56,391 nucleotides of DNA from Cellulomonas sp. Its GTDB lineage: Bacteria; Actinomycetota; Actinomycetes; Actinomycetales; Cellulomonadaceae. The stretch is from the NCBI RefSeq assembly GCF_017744555.1, contig NZ_JAGIBD010000022.1:1-56391 (forward strand), in the 5' to 3' direction. A program made the position numbers and the translations under genes. The notes below the pieces were generated by a model that did not search any database, was not told the origin of the DNA, and saw only the letters and a list, made by a program, of their open reading frames with translations. Shown piece by piece: positions 37,352-44,658 of this stretch; positions within the stretch are counted from its first letter, which is position 1, and each line of letters starts with the position of its first letter.

Positions 37352-37783
37352 ATGACCGCACCCGTGCTCGTCGTGGCGGCCGCACTCGTCGACGACCTGG
37401 ATGATCCGACGGTCCTTCTCGCTGCCCGCCGCGCCGTTCCGGCCCGGCTCGCGGGGCGGTGGGAGTTCCCCGGCGGCAAGGTGGACCCGGGCGAGACCCC
37501 GGAGGACGCGCTGCACCGTGAGATCCGTGAGGAGCTCGGCGTGCGGATCGCCCTGGGCGGTGAGCTCGTCGGCCCCGACGGCGGGGCGTGGTGGCTGTCC
37601 GACGGCTACGTGATGCGGCTGTGGCTCGCGGAGCTCGTCGAGGGGACGCCGGCACCGCTCGTCGAGCACGACGACCTGCGGTGGCTCCCGGTCGGCCAGT
37701 GGCTGGACGTGCCCTGGCTGGATGCGGACGTCCGCATCGTCGAGGCGCTGGCGGCGCGCGTGGCCGACGTCGTCATCGGCTGA
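37352..37783 (+). CDS. NUDIX hydrolase, MutT-like
   Basis: 143 residues. The Nudix box is complete: GGKVDPGETPEDALHREIREELGV, matching GX5EX7REUXEEXGU. The substrate-side segment GRWEFPGGK is as in 8-oxo-dGTP diphosphatases. It hydrolyses a nucleoside diphosphate linked to another group, and cleansing of oxidised nucleotides is the likely role. Start ATG 37352. It is convergent with the small zinc-ribbon gene, with 12 bases between the stops. Confidence 0.9.
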   Translation: MTAPVLVVAAALVDDLDDPTVLLAARRAVPARLAGRWEFPGGKVDPGETPEDALHREIREELGVRIALGGELVGPDGGAWWLSDGYVMRLWLAELVEGTPAPLVEHDDLRWLPVGQWLDVPWLDADVRIVEALAARVADVVIG

Positions 37784-37795
37784 ACGCGCGCGGCC

Positions 37796-37939
37796 TCACC
37801 AGCGGTGGTTCGAGTTGCCCGAGCAGACGGAGCCGGTGCCCTTGCAGAGGGTGCACTCACCCTTCCAACGGATGCGGCCGGCGCCGTCGCACTTCGCGCA
37901 CTGCTGGACTGCGGAGCTGCACTCCTCACACGTTGCCAT
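37796..37939 (-). CDS. Small zinc-ribbon protein
   Basis: 47 residues with seven Cys: CEEC, CAKCDGAG, CTLCKGTG and a lone later Cys. The CxxCxGxG units are those of DnaJ-type zinc fingers, so it should bind zinc and perhaps protein or RNA. The start ATG 37939 has only a weak AGAG upstream. The frame could be read further upstream to 38080, but that part is Ala/Arg-rich and looks non-coding. I do not know its function. Confidence 0.6.
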   Translation of the reverse strand: MATCEECSSAVQQCAKCDGAGRIRWKGECTLCKGTGSVCSGNSNHRW

Positions 37940-38249
37940 CTCGGTGGCTCTCTTCCGTCGTACTTCGTTGGCGGACGCCGCTCGAGGTCGCGAGGGGTCC
38001 CCGCGTCCATGCGTCGTGACTGCATCATCGGCATCTGCGCCGCGAAGATGAGTCCGGACGGCGGCCCCGCCCGGGACCAAGGGCCGTGCAGGGGCAAGGG
38101 AGCGCTCTCATGTCCGGGATCGTCCCGTTCGTTCGCTCGACGGGTTTGCGAGATCACCCGTTCGGCGCAGGCCCCTGCGTGCGCGCGGTCTTGCCACCGT
38201 AGCCCGTCGGGCGGCCCGAGCACGTCCGCCGCGCGCGTGATTTCGCCGC
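37940..38249. other. Non-coding stretch between the zinc-ribbon gene and the metE terminator
   Basis: About 310 bases. It should contain the promoter of the minus-strand zinc-ribbon gene. I see no convincing gene, repeat or RNA motif in it. Confidence 0.5.
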
Positions 38250-38294
38250 ACGACGAAGGCCCCGGCCGCATCGTGCAGCCGGGGCCTTCGTCGT
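38250..38294 (-). terminator. Terminator of the metF-metE operon
   Basis: ACGACGAAGGCCCCGGC (38250-38266) and GCCGGGGCCTTCGTCGT (38278-38294) form a perfect 17-bp stem with an 11-base loop, 11 bases beyond the metE stop. Confidence 0.85.
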
Positions 38295-38304
38295 CAGGAC
38301 GGGG

Positions 38305-40629
38305 TCAGAGCGTCGCGCGCACCGCCTTGGTCGCCTCGATGATGTGCTCGAGCGACGGGGCGACCTCCTCGTAGCGGCGAGTCTTCAGGCCGCAGTCGGG
38401 GTTGACCCAGAGCTGGTCGACGGCGATCGCCTTGACGGCCTCGGTCAGGAGCTCCTCGACCTCGCCCTCGCTGGGGACACGCGGGGAGTGGATGTCGTAG
38501 ACGCCCGGGCCGACGGCGCGCGGGTAGCCGGCCGCGTTGATGTCGCCGAGGATCTCCATCTTCGAGCGGGCCGCCTCGATGGACGTGACGTCCGCGTCGA
38601 GGCCGTCGATCGCACCGATGATCTCGCCGAACTCCGAGTAGCACAGGTGCGTGTGGATCTGCGTGTCGTCGCGGACGCCGGCCGTCGCGAGACGGAACGA
38701 GCGGACCGACCAGTCGAGGTAGGCCGCGTGGTCCTCCTCGCGCAGGGGGAGCAGCTCGCGCAGGGCGGGCTCGTCGACCTGGATGATCGCGATGCCGGCC
38801 GCCTCGAGGTCGTTGATCTCGTCGCGCAGGGCGAGGCCGACCTGGTTGGCGGTGTCGCCGAGCGGCTGGTCGTCGCGGACGAACGACCACGCGAGGATCG
38901 TCACCGGGCCGGTGAGCATGCCCTTGACGGGCTTCTCGGTGAGCGACTGCGTGTAGGTCGTCCACGCCACGGTGATCGGCGCCGGGCGGCTGACGTCGCC
39001 CCACAGGATCGACGGGCGCGTGCAGCGCGAGCCGTACGACTGGACCCAGCCGTTCTGCGTCACGGCGAACCCGTCGAGGTTCTCCGCGAAGTACTGCACC
39101 ATGTCGTTGCGCTCGGGCTCGCCGTGCACGAGCACATCGAGGCCGATCTTCTCCTGCAGCTCGACGACGCGGCGGATCTCCGCCTTCATCTCGTCCTCGT
39201 ACTGCTCGGCCGTGAGCTCGCCGCGGCCGAACGCGGCGCGGGCGACGCGGATCTCGGTGGTCTGCGGGAACGAGCCGATGGTCGTGGTGGGCAGCGGGGG
39301 CAGGTCGAGGCGCTTGGCCTGCTGCTCCTTGCGGTTCTCCCACGTGCCGCGGGTGAACGCGTCCTCCGTGAGGGCGGCGACGCGCGCGCGCACCTCGGGT
39401 CGGACCACGCCGGGGGCCGTCTTGCGGGAGTTCACCGCGTCCGTGGCGGCGAGGAGCTCCTCGTGGATCGCCTCGCGGCCCTCGGTCAGACCCTCGGCGA
39501 GCGTGACGACCTCGACGGTCTTCTGGTCGGCGAACGCGAGCCAGCTCTTCAGGGTCGCGTCGAGGTTCGGCTCGTCGGCCGTGTCGTGCGGGACGTGGAA
39601 CAGCGACGTCGACGTGCCGACCGCGACGGCGGCGGCGCCGAGTCCCTCGAGCTGCTCGAGGATCTGCAGCTTCGCGTCGAGGTCGGCGCGCCAGATGTTG
39701 TGGCCGTCGATCACGCCGGCGACCAGCGTCTTCGTCTCCAGGCCCGGGACCTTCTCGGACGGCGCGTGACCGCGGACCAGGTCGATGCCGATCGCCTCGA
39801 CGTCGGTGGCGGCGAGCACCGGGAGTGCCGGGCCGAGGTCGCCGTAGGGGGCGGCGACGAAGATCGCGGGGCGGTCGGTGAGCTCCGTGGCCAGGGCGCG
39901 GTACGCCTCGACGACGGCGGCGAGCAGCTGCTCGGCCGGCACCTCGATCGAGTCGGACACGAGGGCCGGCTCGTCGAGCTGCACCCACGTGGCGCCGGCG
40001 GCCTTGAGGTCGCGCAGCAGCTCGGCGTACACGGGCAGCAGGTCCTGCAGGCGGTCGATCGGCGCGAAGCCCTCCGGCGAACCCTCGGCGGCCTTGGCCA
40101 GCGCGAGGTACGTGACGGGGCCGACGATGACCGGGCGGGTCAGCACGCCGTCGGCCAGCGCCTCGGTGAACTCGCGGACCGGGCGGTCGCTCGCGTAGCG
40201 GAACGCGGTGTCGGGGCCGATCTCGGGGACCAGGTAGTGGTAGTTCGTGTCGAACCACTTCGTCATCTCGAGCGGCAGGTCGTCGCCGCGGCCGCGCGCC
40301 ACCGTCGAGTAGCCCGCGAGGTCGAGACGACCGTTCTCGTCGACCAGGTCCGCGAAGCGGGCCGGCACGGCACCGACCACGGCCGACGCGTCGAGCACGT
40401 GGTCGTAGAACGAGAACGCGCTCGGGATCGCGGCGTCCTTCGTGCTCAGGCCGAGCTCGGCGAGGCGCGTGCGGGTGCGACGACGCAGGTCGGCGGCGAC
40501 GGCCTCGACCTCGTCCGCGGTGGAGCGGCCGGCCCAGAACGACTCGATGGCCTTCTTGAGCTCACGGCGCGGCCCGATGCGGGGGTAGCCCAGGACGGAG
40601 CCGGCGGGGAACGTGGGGGTGCTGGTCAT
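38305..40629 (-). CDS. metE: Cobalamin-independent methionine synthase
   Basis: 774 residues. The C-terminal barrel has the zinc ligands His and Cys in QIHTHLCYSEFGE and the last Cys in NPDCGLKTR. VHGEPERNDMVQYF and QVDEPALREL are substrate-site motifs. The N-terminal barrel starts with GYPRIGPRRELKKAIESFWAG. It transfers methyl from methyl-tetrahydrofolate polyglutamate to homocysteine. It lies 14 bases after metF, which makes its methyl donor, and shares the SAM-type riboswitch upstream. ATG 40629 is preceded by GAGGGACCC. Confidence 0.97.
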   Translation of the reverse strand: MTSTPTFPAGSVLGYPRIGPRRELKKAIESFWAGRSTADEVEAVAADLRRRTRTRLAELGLSTKDAAIPSAFSFYDHVLDASAVVGAVPARFADLVDENGRLDLAGYSTVARGRGDDLPLEMTKWFDTNYHYLVPEIGPDTAFRYASDRPVREFTEALADGVLTRPVIVGPVTYLALAKAAEGSPEGFAPIDRLQDLLPVYAELLRDLKAAGATWVQLDEPALVSDSIEVPAEQLLAAVVEAYRALATELTDRPAIFVAAPYGDLGPALPVLAATDVEAIGIDLVRGHAPSEKVPGLETKTLVAGVIDGHNIWRADLDAKLQILEQLEGLGAAAVAVGTSTSLFHVPHDTADEPNLDATLKSWLAFADQKTVEVVTLAEGLTEGREAIHEELLAATDAVNSRKTAPGVVRPEVRARVAALTEDAFTRGTWENRKEQQAKRLDLPPLPTTTIGSFPQTTEIRVARAAFGRGELTAEQYEDEMKAEIRRVVELQEKIGLDVLVHGEPERNDMVQYFAENLDGFAVTQNGWVQSYGSRCTRPSILWGDVSRPAPITVAWTTYTQSLTEKPVKGMLTGPVTILAWSFVRDDQPLGDTANQVGLALRDEINDLEAAGIAIIQVDEPALRELLPLREEDHAAYLDWSVRSFRLATAGVRDDTQIHTHLCYSEFGEIIGAIDGLDADVTSIEAARSKMEILGDINAAGYPRAVGPGVYDIHSPRVPSEGEVEELLTEAVKAIAVDQLWVNPDCGLKTRRYEEVAPSLEHIIEATKAVRATL

Positions 40630-40643
40630 GGTGTGAGGGTCCC

Positions 40644-41657
40644 TCAGAGGTCGGTCGTGGACGGAATCGCGTGACGGGGGGACCGTGCCCCGCCGTCGAG
40701 GTCGGCGCCCTCGAGCAGGTCGAGCGCGGCGTGGTGCTGGTTGTACGTGTAGATGTGGACGCCGGGCGCGCCGCCGTCGAGGACGCCCTGCACCAGGTCG
40801 ACGCTGGCGCGGATGCCCCGGCGGTGCCGGTCGAGCTCGTCGTCCGCGGCGCCCAGCAGGTCCAGCAGCGACGAGGGCACGGGCACGCCGGTGAGCTCCT
40901 GCACGCGCAGCAGCCGGGCCGGGTCGGTGGTCGGGATGATGCCCGGGATGATGGGGATGGTGACGCCCGCGTCACGCGCCTCGGCGACGAGGCCCAGGTA
41001 GGCGTCGGCCTCGAAGAACACCTGGGTGATCGCGAAGTCGGCGCCGGCCTCCTGCTTGGCGAGCAGGCTCGCGACGTCCTGAGCGCGAGTGCCGCCGGTC
41101 GCAGCGTTGCCGCGCGGGAACGCAGCGACGGCCACGGACAGCGGTCGGACCCGGGAGCGCATCGCCTGCGAGGGGCTGTGGGCGCAGCGCTCCTGCTCGA
41201 GCGTGCGGAGCAGCTCGACGAGCTCGCTCGCGGTGTGCAGCCCGTCCGGGTGCGGCTGCCAGTCGGTCTGGTCCGCGGGCGGGTCGCCGCGCAGGGCGAG
41301 GAACGAGCGGACGCCCTCGTCGAGGAACTCCTCGACGATCGTCGTGATCTCCGCACGCGACGTCCCGACGCAGGTCAGGTGCGCGATCGGGTTGAGCGAC
41401 GTCTCGCGCAGCAGCCGCCGGACGAGCTGGCGGGTGGTCGTCCGCGTCTTGCCGCCCGCCCCGTACGTGACGGACACGAAGTCGGGGTGCGCGGCCTCGA
41501 GCGCCTGGATCGTCGCCCACAGGCGCGGCGCGGCGTCGGGGTTCCGCGGCGGGAACAGCTCGAACGACACCGTCGGACGGTCGACCGCGGCCCGCGGGCG
41601 CGGTGACTCGGCGACGTGGACGCCGGGCACGCGTTCGCTCGCCGTCGCGGCGCTCAC
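40644..41657 (-). CDS. metF: Methylenetetrahydrofolate reductase
   Basis: About 337 residues, TIM barrel flavoprotein. Seen: VSFELFPPRN (start of the barrel), VSVTYGAGGKTRTTT, PIAHLTCVGTS, FLALRGDPPA, DFAITQVFFEADAYLGLV and PGIIPTTD. It reduces 5,10-methylene- to 5-methyl-tetrahydrofolate for MetE. The start is not obvious because the frame is open to 41933. I choose GTG 41657, since it overlaps the stop of the small ORF 41701-41654 as GTGA and leaves 27 residues before the barrel. GTG 41708, right at the riboswitch P1 stem, is the main alternative. Confidence 0.92.
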   Translation of the reverse strand: MSAATASERVPGVHVAESPRPRAAVDRPTVSFELFPPRNPDAAPRLWATIQALEAAHPDFVSVTYGAGGKTRTTTRQLVRRLLRETSLNPIAHLTCVGTSRAEITTIVEEFLDEGVRSFLALRGDPPADQTDWQPHPDGLHTASELVELLRTLEQERCAHSPSQAMRSRVRPLSVAVAAFPRGNAATGGTRAQDVASLLAKQEAGADFAITQVFFEADAYLGLVAEARDAGVTIPIIPGIIPTTDPARLLRVQELTGVPVPSSLLDLLGAADDELDRHRRGIRASVDLVQGVLDGGAPGVHIYTYNQHHAALDLLEGADLDGGARSPRHAIPSTTDL

Positions 41658-41701
41658 CGGTGACACCGGTGGGTGCAGGATCGGGGGTCGCGCACGGACA
41701 T
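41654..41701 (-). CDS. Fifteen-residue upstream ORF of metF
   Basis: ATG 41701 to TGA 41654 encodes MSVRDPRSCTHRCHR. GGAG ends six bases before the ATG, and its GG is part of the 3' strand of the riboswitch P1 stem (41714-41710). The TGA overlaps GTG 41657 of metF. Translation of this ORF would therefore be gated by the riboswitch and could carry ribosomes to metF. The two Cys and His/Arg-rich end recall sulfur-related leader peptides, but I cannot name a family. Confidence 0.45.
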   Translation of the reverse strand: MSVRDPRSCTHRCHR

Positions 41702-41709
41702 GTCTCACT

Positions 41710-41800
41710 CCATCGACCCTGGCGGAAGCACCCACACCCTCGCCGGGGAGGGGGGTTGCTGCGGCGTCGTCGAGCCAGGTCTCTCGGCCGCTCTGGATGG
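41710..41800 (-). promoter_or_regulatory. SAM-I-type (S-box) riboswitch
   Basis: On the minus strand the segment opens with CCATCCAGAG and continues GCGGCCGAGAGACCTGGCTC, GACGACGCCGCAGCAACC and GGGTGCTTCCGCC, ending with GATGG. These fit the S-box order AGAG, GAGGGA-CTGGCC, GATGAAGCC-GGCAACC and GGTGCTAATTCC, with CCATC/GATGG as P1. SAM binding would hold P1 closed and mask the adjacent GGAG. The downstream genes metF and metE make methionine, the SAM precursor, as expected. Confidence 0.8.
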
Positions 41801-41808
41801 TTGCGCCG

Positions 41809-41838
41809 ATGCTACGGTCGGGCCCACATGGTGAGCAA
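41809..41838 (-). promoter_or_regulatory. Predicted metF-metE promoter
   Basis: Minus strand TTGCTC (41838-41833), 18-base spacer, TAGCAT (41814-41809). The predicted start, near 41802, falls just before the first base of the riboswitch P1 stem. Confidence 0.5.
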
Positions 41839-41844
41839 CCATGT
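41826..41844. promoter_or_regulatory. Seven-base-pair palindrome over the metF promoter
   Basis: ACATGGT-GAGCA-ACCATGT is a perfect inverted repeat covering the predicted -35 hexamer. It looks like a repressor site. No candidate regulator is adjacent. Confidence 0.4.
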
Positions 41845-41984
41845 TCGCTAGGTGAGACGCGGCTGTCCGGTGCGTGTCGGCACCCGGCGACCACCGTCCG
41901 GCTCCACGATATCGGCGTCCCGACGGCACCCATCGGCAGGAATCAGGTCGCCTGGCGGTGGGGCGTCCGGGAGAGGATGGGCGC

Positions 41985-43631
41985 ATGTCAGCCACGGTCC
42001 AGGTGAAGGGTGTCAGCGCGGGGTTCGGGGACCGGGAGCTGTTCTCAGGCGTCGACCTCGTCGTCGCGCCGGGAGACGTCGTCGGGCTCGTGGGGCCGAA
42101 CGGCGCCGGCAAGTCGACCCTGCTGCGGATCCTCGGCGGTCACAGAGCGCCGGACGCCGGTGCGGTCGCGGTGTCGCCGCCGCAGGCTCAGCTCGGGTAC
42201 CTCGCGCAGGAGATCGAGCGCATCCCCGGGGAGTCGGTGCGCGAGCACCTCGGCCGGCGCACGGGGGTCACGCCCGCGCACGAGGCCATGGACGCGGCCG
42301 CGCACGCGCTCGCGGACGGGGCACCGGGGGCTGACGACACCTACGCCGACGCCCTCGAGCGCTGGCTCGCGCTGGGCGGTGCCGACCTCGACGCGCGTCT
42401 GGGCACCGTCACCGACGACCTGGGCCTGACCGTCGACCTCGACCTCCCCATGACCGCGCTGTCCGGCGGGCAGGCGGCGCGCGTCGGGTTGGCGGCGCTG
42501 CTGCTGTCCCGGTACGACGTGTTCCTGCTCGACGAGCCGACGAACGACCTCGACGCCGACGGACTGGAGGTCCTGGAGGACTTCGTGCGGCGGGCCGAGG
42601 CGCCGATCGTGCTCGTCAGCCACGACCGCGAGTTCCTGTCCCGGACGGTGACGGCGGTCGTCGAGATCGACCGTAGCCTGCAGAAGGTCACGACGTACGG
42701 CGGGTCGTACGACTCCTACCTGGAGGAGCGGTCGATCGCGCGTCGGCGGGCGCGCGAGGCGTACGACGACTACGCCGGGAGGCTGTCCGACCTGCAGGCC
42801 CGCGCCCGCATGCAGAGGGCGTGGATGGAGAAGGGCGTGCGCAACGCGCGCCGCAAGGCGACCGACCCCGACAAGCACGTCAAGCACTTCCGCGGCGAGA
42901 CGTCGGAGAAGCAGGCCGCCAAGGCCCGACAGACCGAGAACCTCATCAACCGGCTCGAGGTCGTCGAGGAGCCGCGCAAGGAGTGGCAGCTGCAGCTGAC
43001 CATCGCGTCCGGACCGCGGTCCGGCGACGTGGTCGCCGTCGCGCGGGCGGCGTCGGTGACCCGCGGCGACTTCACGCTCGGGCCCGTCGACCTGCAGCTC
43101 GACCGGCAGGACCGGGTCGCCGTCACCGGGCCGAACGGGTCGGGGAAGACCACGCTGCTCGCGCTGCTGCTCGGCCGGCTCACGCCGACGACCGGCTCGG
43201 TGTCGCTCGGGTCGGGCGTGCTGGTCGGCGAGGTGGACCAGGCACGTCGGGCGTTCGAGGGGCCGGAGTCGCTCGTCGACGCGTTCGCGCACGAGGTCCC
43301 CGACTGGCCGACCGCCGACGTGCGGACCCTGCTCGCCAAGTTCGGGCTCGGCGGCGACCACGTGCACCGGCCCGCGGCCTCGCAGTCGCCCGGTGAGCGG
43401 ACCCGGGCGGCGCTCGCGCTGCTGCAGGCCCGCGGGGTCAACCTGCTCGTGCTCGACGAGCCGACGAACCACCTCGACCTGCCCGCGATCGAGCAGCTCG
43501 AGCAGGCGCTCGACGCGTTCGACGGCACGATCTTGCTGGTCACGCACGACCGCCGGATGCTCGACACCGTCCGGCTGACGCGCCGGTGGCACGTCGAGGA
43601 CGGTCGCGTCACGGAGGTCACGCCCGACTGA
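41985..43631 (+). CDS. ABC-F family ATP-binding protein
   Basis: 548 residues with two ABC domains and no membrane segments. The first has GPNGAGKST, LSGGQAARVGLAALLLSRYDVFLLDEPTNDLD. The second has GPNGSGKTTLL, then SPGERTRAALALL and LLVLDEPTNHLD. Between them is a basic, helical linker (RSIARRRAREAYDDYAGRLSDLQARAR) as in ABC-F proteins, which act on ribosomes. Some members protect ribosomes from antibiotics, others tune translation (EttA-like). Which applies is not visible. ATG 41985 has GAGAGGA upstream. The frame extends to 41874 with no support. Confidence 0.9.
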   Translation: MSATVQVKGVSAGFGDRELFSGVDLVVAPGDVVGLVGPNGAGKSTLLRILGGHRAPDAGAVAVSPPQAQLGYLAQEIERIPGESVREHLGRRTGVTPAHEAMDAAAHALADGAPGADDTYADALERWLALGGADLDARLGTVTDDLGLTVDLDLPMTALSGGQAARVGLAALLLSRYDVFLLDEPTNDLDADGLEVLEDFVRRAEAPIVLVSHDREFLSRTVTAVVEIDRSLQKVTTYGGSYDSYLEERSIARRRAREAYDDYAGRLSDLQARARMQRAWMEKGVRNARRKATDPDKHVKHFRGETSEKQAAKARQTENLINRLEVVEEPRKEWQLQLTIASGPRSGDVVAVARAASVTRGDFTLGPVDLQLDRQDRVAVTGPNGSGKTTLLALLLGRLTPTTGSVSLGSGVLVGEVDQARRAFEGPESLVDAFAHEVPDWPTADVRTLLAKFGLGGDHVHRPAASQSPGERTRAALALLQARGVNLLVLDEPTNHLDLPAIEQLEQALDAFDGTILLVTHDRRMLDTVRLTRRWHVEDGRVTEVTPD

Positions 43632-43656
43632 ACACAGCCGCCCGCGGCCGTGAGCG

Positions 43657-43791
43657 TCAGGCCGGCAGCGGCTTGCGCCAGTCCACGTTCCGTACGGCGA
43701 TGCGCTGACGGGTGTCGCCGCTCCAGTCGACCTGTATCCCCTCGGCGGTGAGGGCGTCGGCGACGAGCCGGTCAGCGGGTGCGGCGGTTGT
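43657..43791 (-). pseudogene. Possible C-terminal gene remnant (DUF6891-like tail)
   Basis: The minus-strand frame stopping at 43657 reads RLVADALTAEGIQVDW, then SGDTRQRIAVRNVDWRKPLPA. This resembles the end of small actinobacterial proteins with a W-GD..QRI.V..WR pattern (DUF6891-like, from memory). No start or N-terminal domain is found upstream in this frame, which runs into the neighbouring small ORF. I read it as a truncated gene. Confidence 0.3.
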
Positions 43792-43990
43792 TGAGCGAGC
43801 CGGCCGGGCGGGTGCGGTTGCGCTGGGTCGGCACGTCGAACCACGAGTTGGGGTTCCCGGCGGGCACGGCGTCCAGCCCCTCCCGCACGGCGGCCAGGAT
43901 CAAGGCGTCGGGGTCCGTCGGGACCCGCAGGGCGTCCTCGGCCGCACGGATGGCGTCGAGTCGCCCCTCAGGCTCGGGCATCTCGCTCAT
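43772..43990 (-). CDS. Small hypothetical protein
   Basis: 72 residues from ATG 43990 (SEMPEPEGRLDAIRAAEDALRV). There is a helical, acidic first half and a basic end (RNRTRPAGSLNNRRTR). A run of CCCCCC but no classical purine-rich ribosome site precedes the ATG on its strand. It lies between tag and a remnant, so it may be real or part of the same decayed locus. No family recognised. Confidence 0.4.
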   Translation of the reverse strand: MSEMPEPEGRLDAIRAAEDALRVPTDPDALILAAVREGLDAVPAGNPNSWFDVPTQRNRTRPAGSLNNRRTR

Positions 43991-44055
43991 AAGGGGGGAC
44001 TGTAGTCGGGGTGCTCTGATCTGCCGAGATGCCGCCGAGCGCTTCACCCAGCGGG

Positions 44056-44658
44056 TCACCCCGTGGGAGTAGCCACCCGGGAGGGCTCGGAGCCGTCGGC
44101 GAGGGCCACCGGGCAGGTGGCCAGGTGGTCGTCGACGAGCCCGCACGCCTGCATCGCCGCGTACGCCGTCGTGGGCCCGACGAAGCGGAAGCCGAGCGAC
44201 TTCATCTCCTTGGCGAGGGCCTTCGACTCGGGCGTCGAGGCCGGGACGTCGACCCACGTGGCGGGCCGGGGATGGTCCGCGCGGTCGGGTGCGTGGGACC
44301 AGACGAGCTCGTCGAGCGTGCGGCCAGAGGCGTGCAACGCCCGCAGCGCGCGCGCGTTGGCGATGGTCGCATCGATCTTCGCGCGGTTGCGGACGATGCC
44401 CGCGTCGGCCATGAGGCGTGCGACGTCGTCGTCCCCGTACTCCGCGACGACCTCGGGGTCGAAGTCGGCGAACGCCTCCCGGAACGCCGGCCGCTTGCGC
44501 AGCACCGTGATCCACGCGAGGCCCGACTGGAACCCCTCGAGGGCGAACCGTTCGAACAGGGCGTGCTCGTCGTGGACGGGCTTGCCCCACTCCTCGTCGT
44601 GGTACTGCTCGTAGAGCGGGTTGCCGTCGCCGAAGCAGCGGCCGGTCGTCGTGGTCAT
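44056..44658 (-). CDS. tag: DNA-3-methyladenine glycosylase I
   Basis: 200 residues. The zinc-binding and base-recognition residues of Tag are present: Cys in GRCFGDGNPLYEQYHDEEWG with the later His, and DDHLATC near the end for the other two ligands. The central part has LFERFALEGFQSGLAWITVLRKRPAFREAF and AKIDATIANARAL. It excises 3-methyladenine from alkylated DNA. ATG 44658 overlaps the stop of the TetR gene (ATGA), so the repair enzyme is translated with a transcription regulator, an unusual pairing. Confidence 0.93.
   Translation of the reverse strand: MTTTTGRCFGDGNPLYEQYHDEEWGKPVHDEHALFERFALEGFQSGLAWITVLRKRPAFREAFADFDPEVVAEYGDDDVARLMADAGIVRNRAKIDATIANARALRALHASGRTLDELVWSHAPDRADHPRPATWVDVPASTPESKALAKEMKSLGFRFVGPTTAYAAMQACGLVDDHLATCPVALADGSEPSRVATPTG

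Noticed and set aside
43133..43400. The second ABC domain of the 41985 gene as part of a membrane exporter
   Set aside because: The gene has two ABC domains in one chain and no membrane segments or adjacent permease, which fits ABC-F rather than transport.
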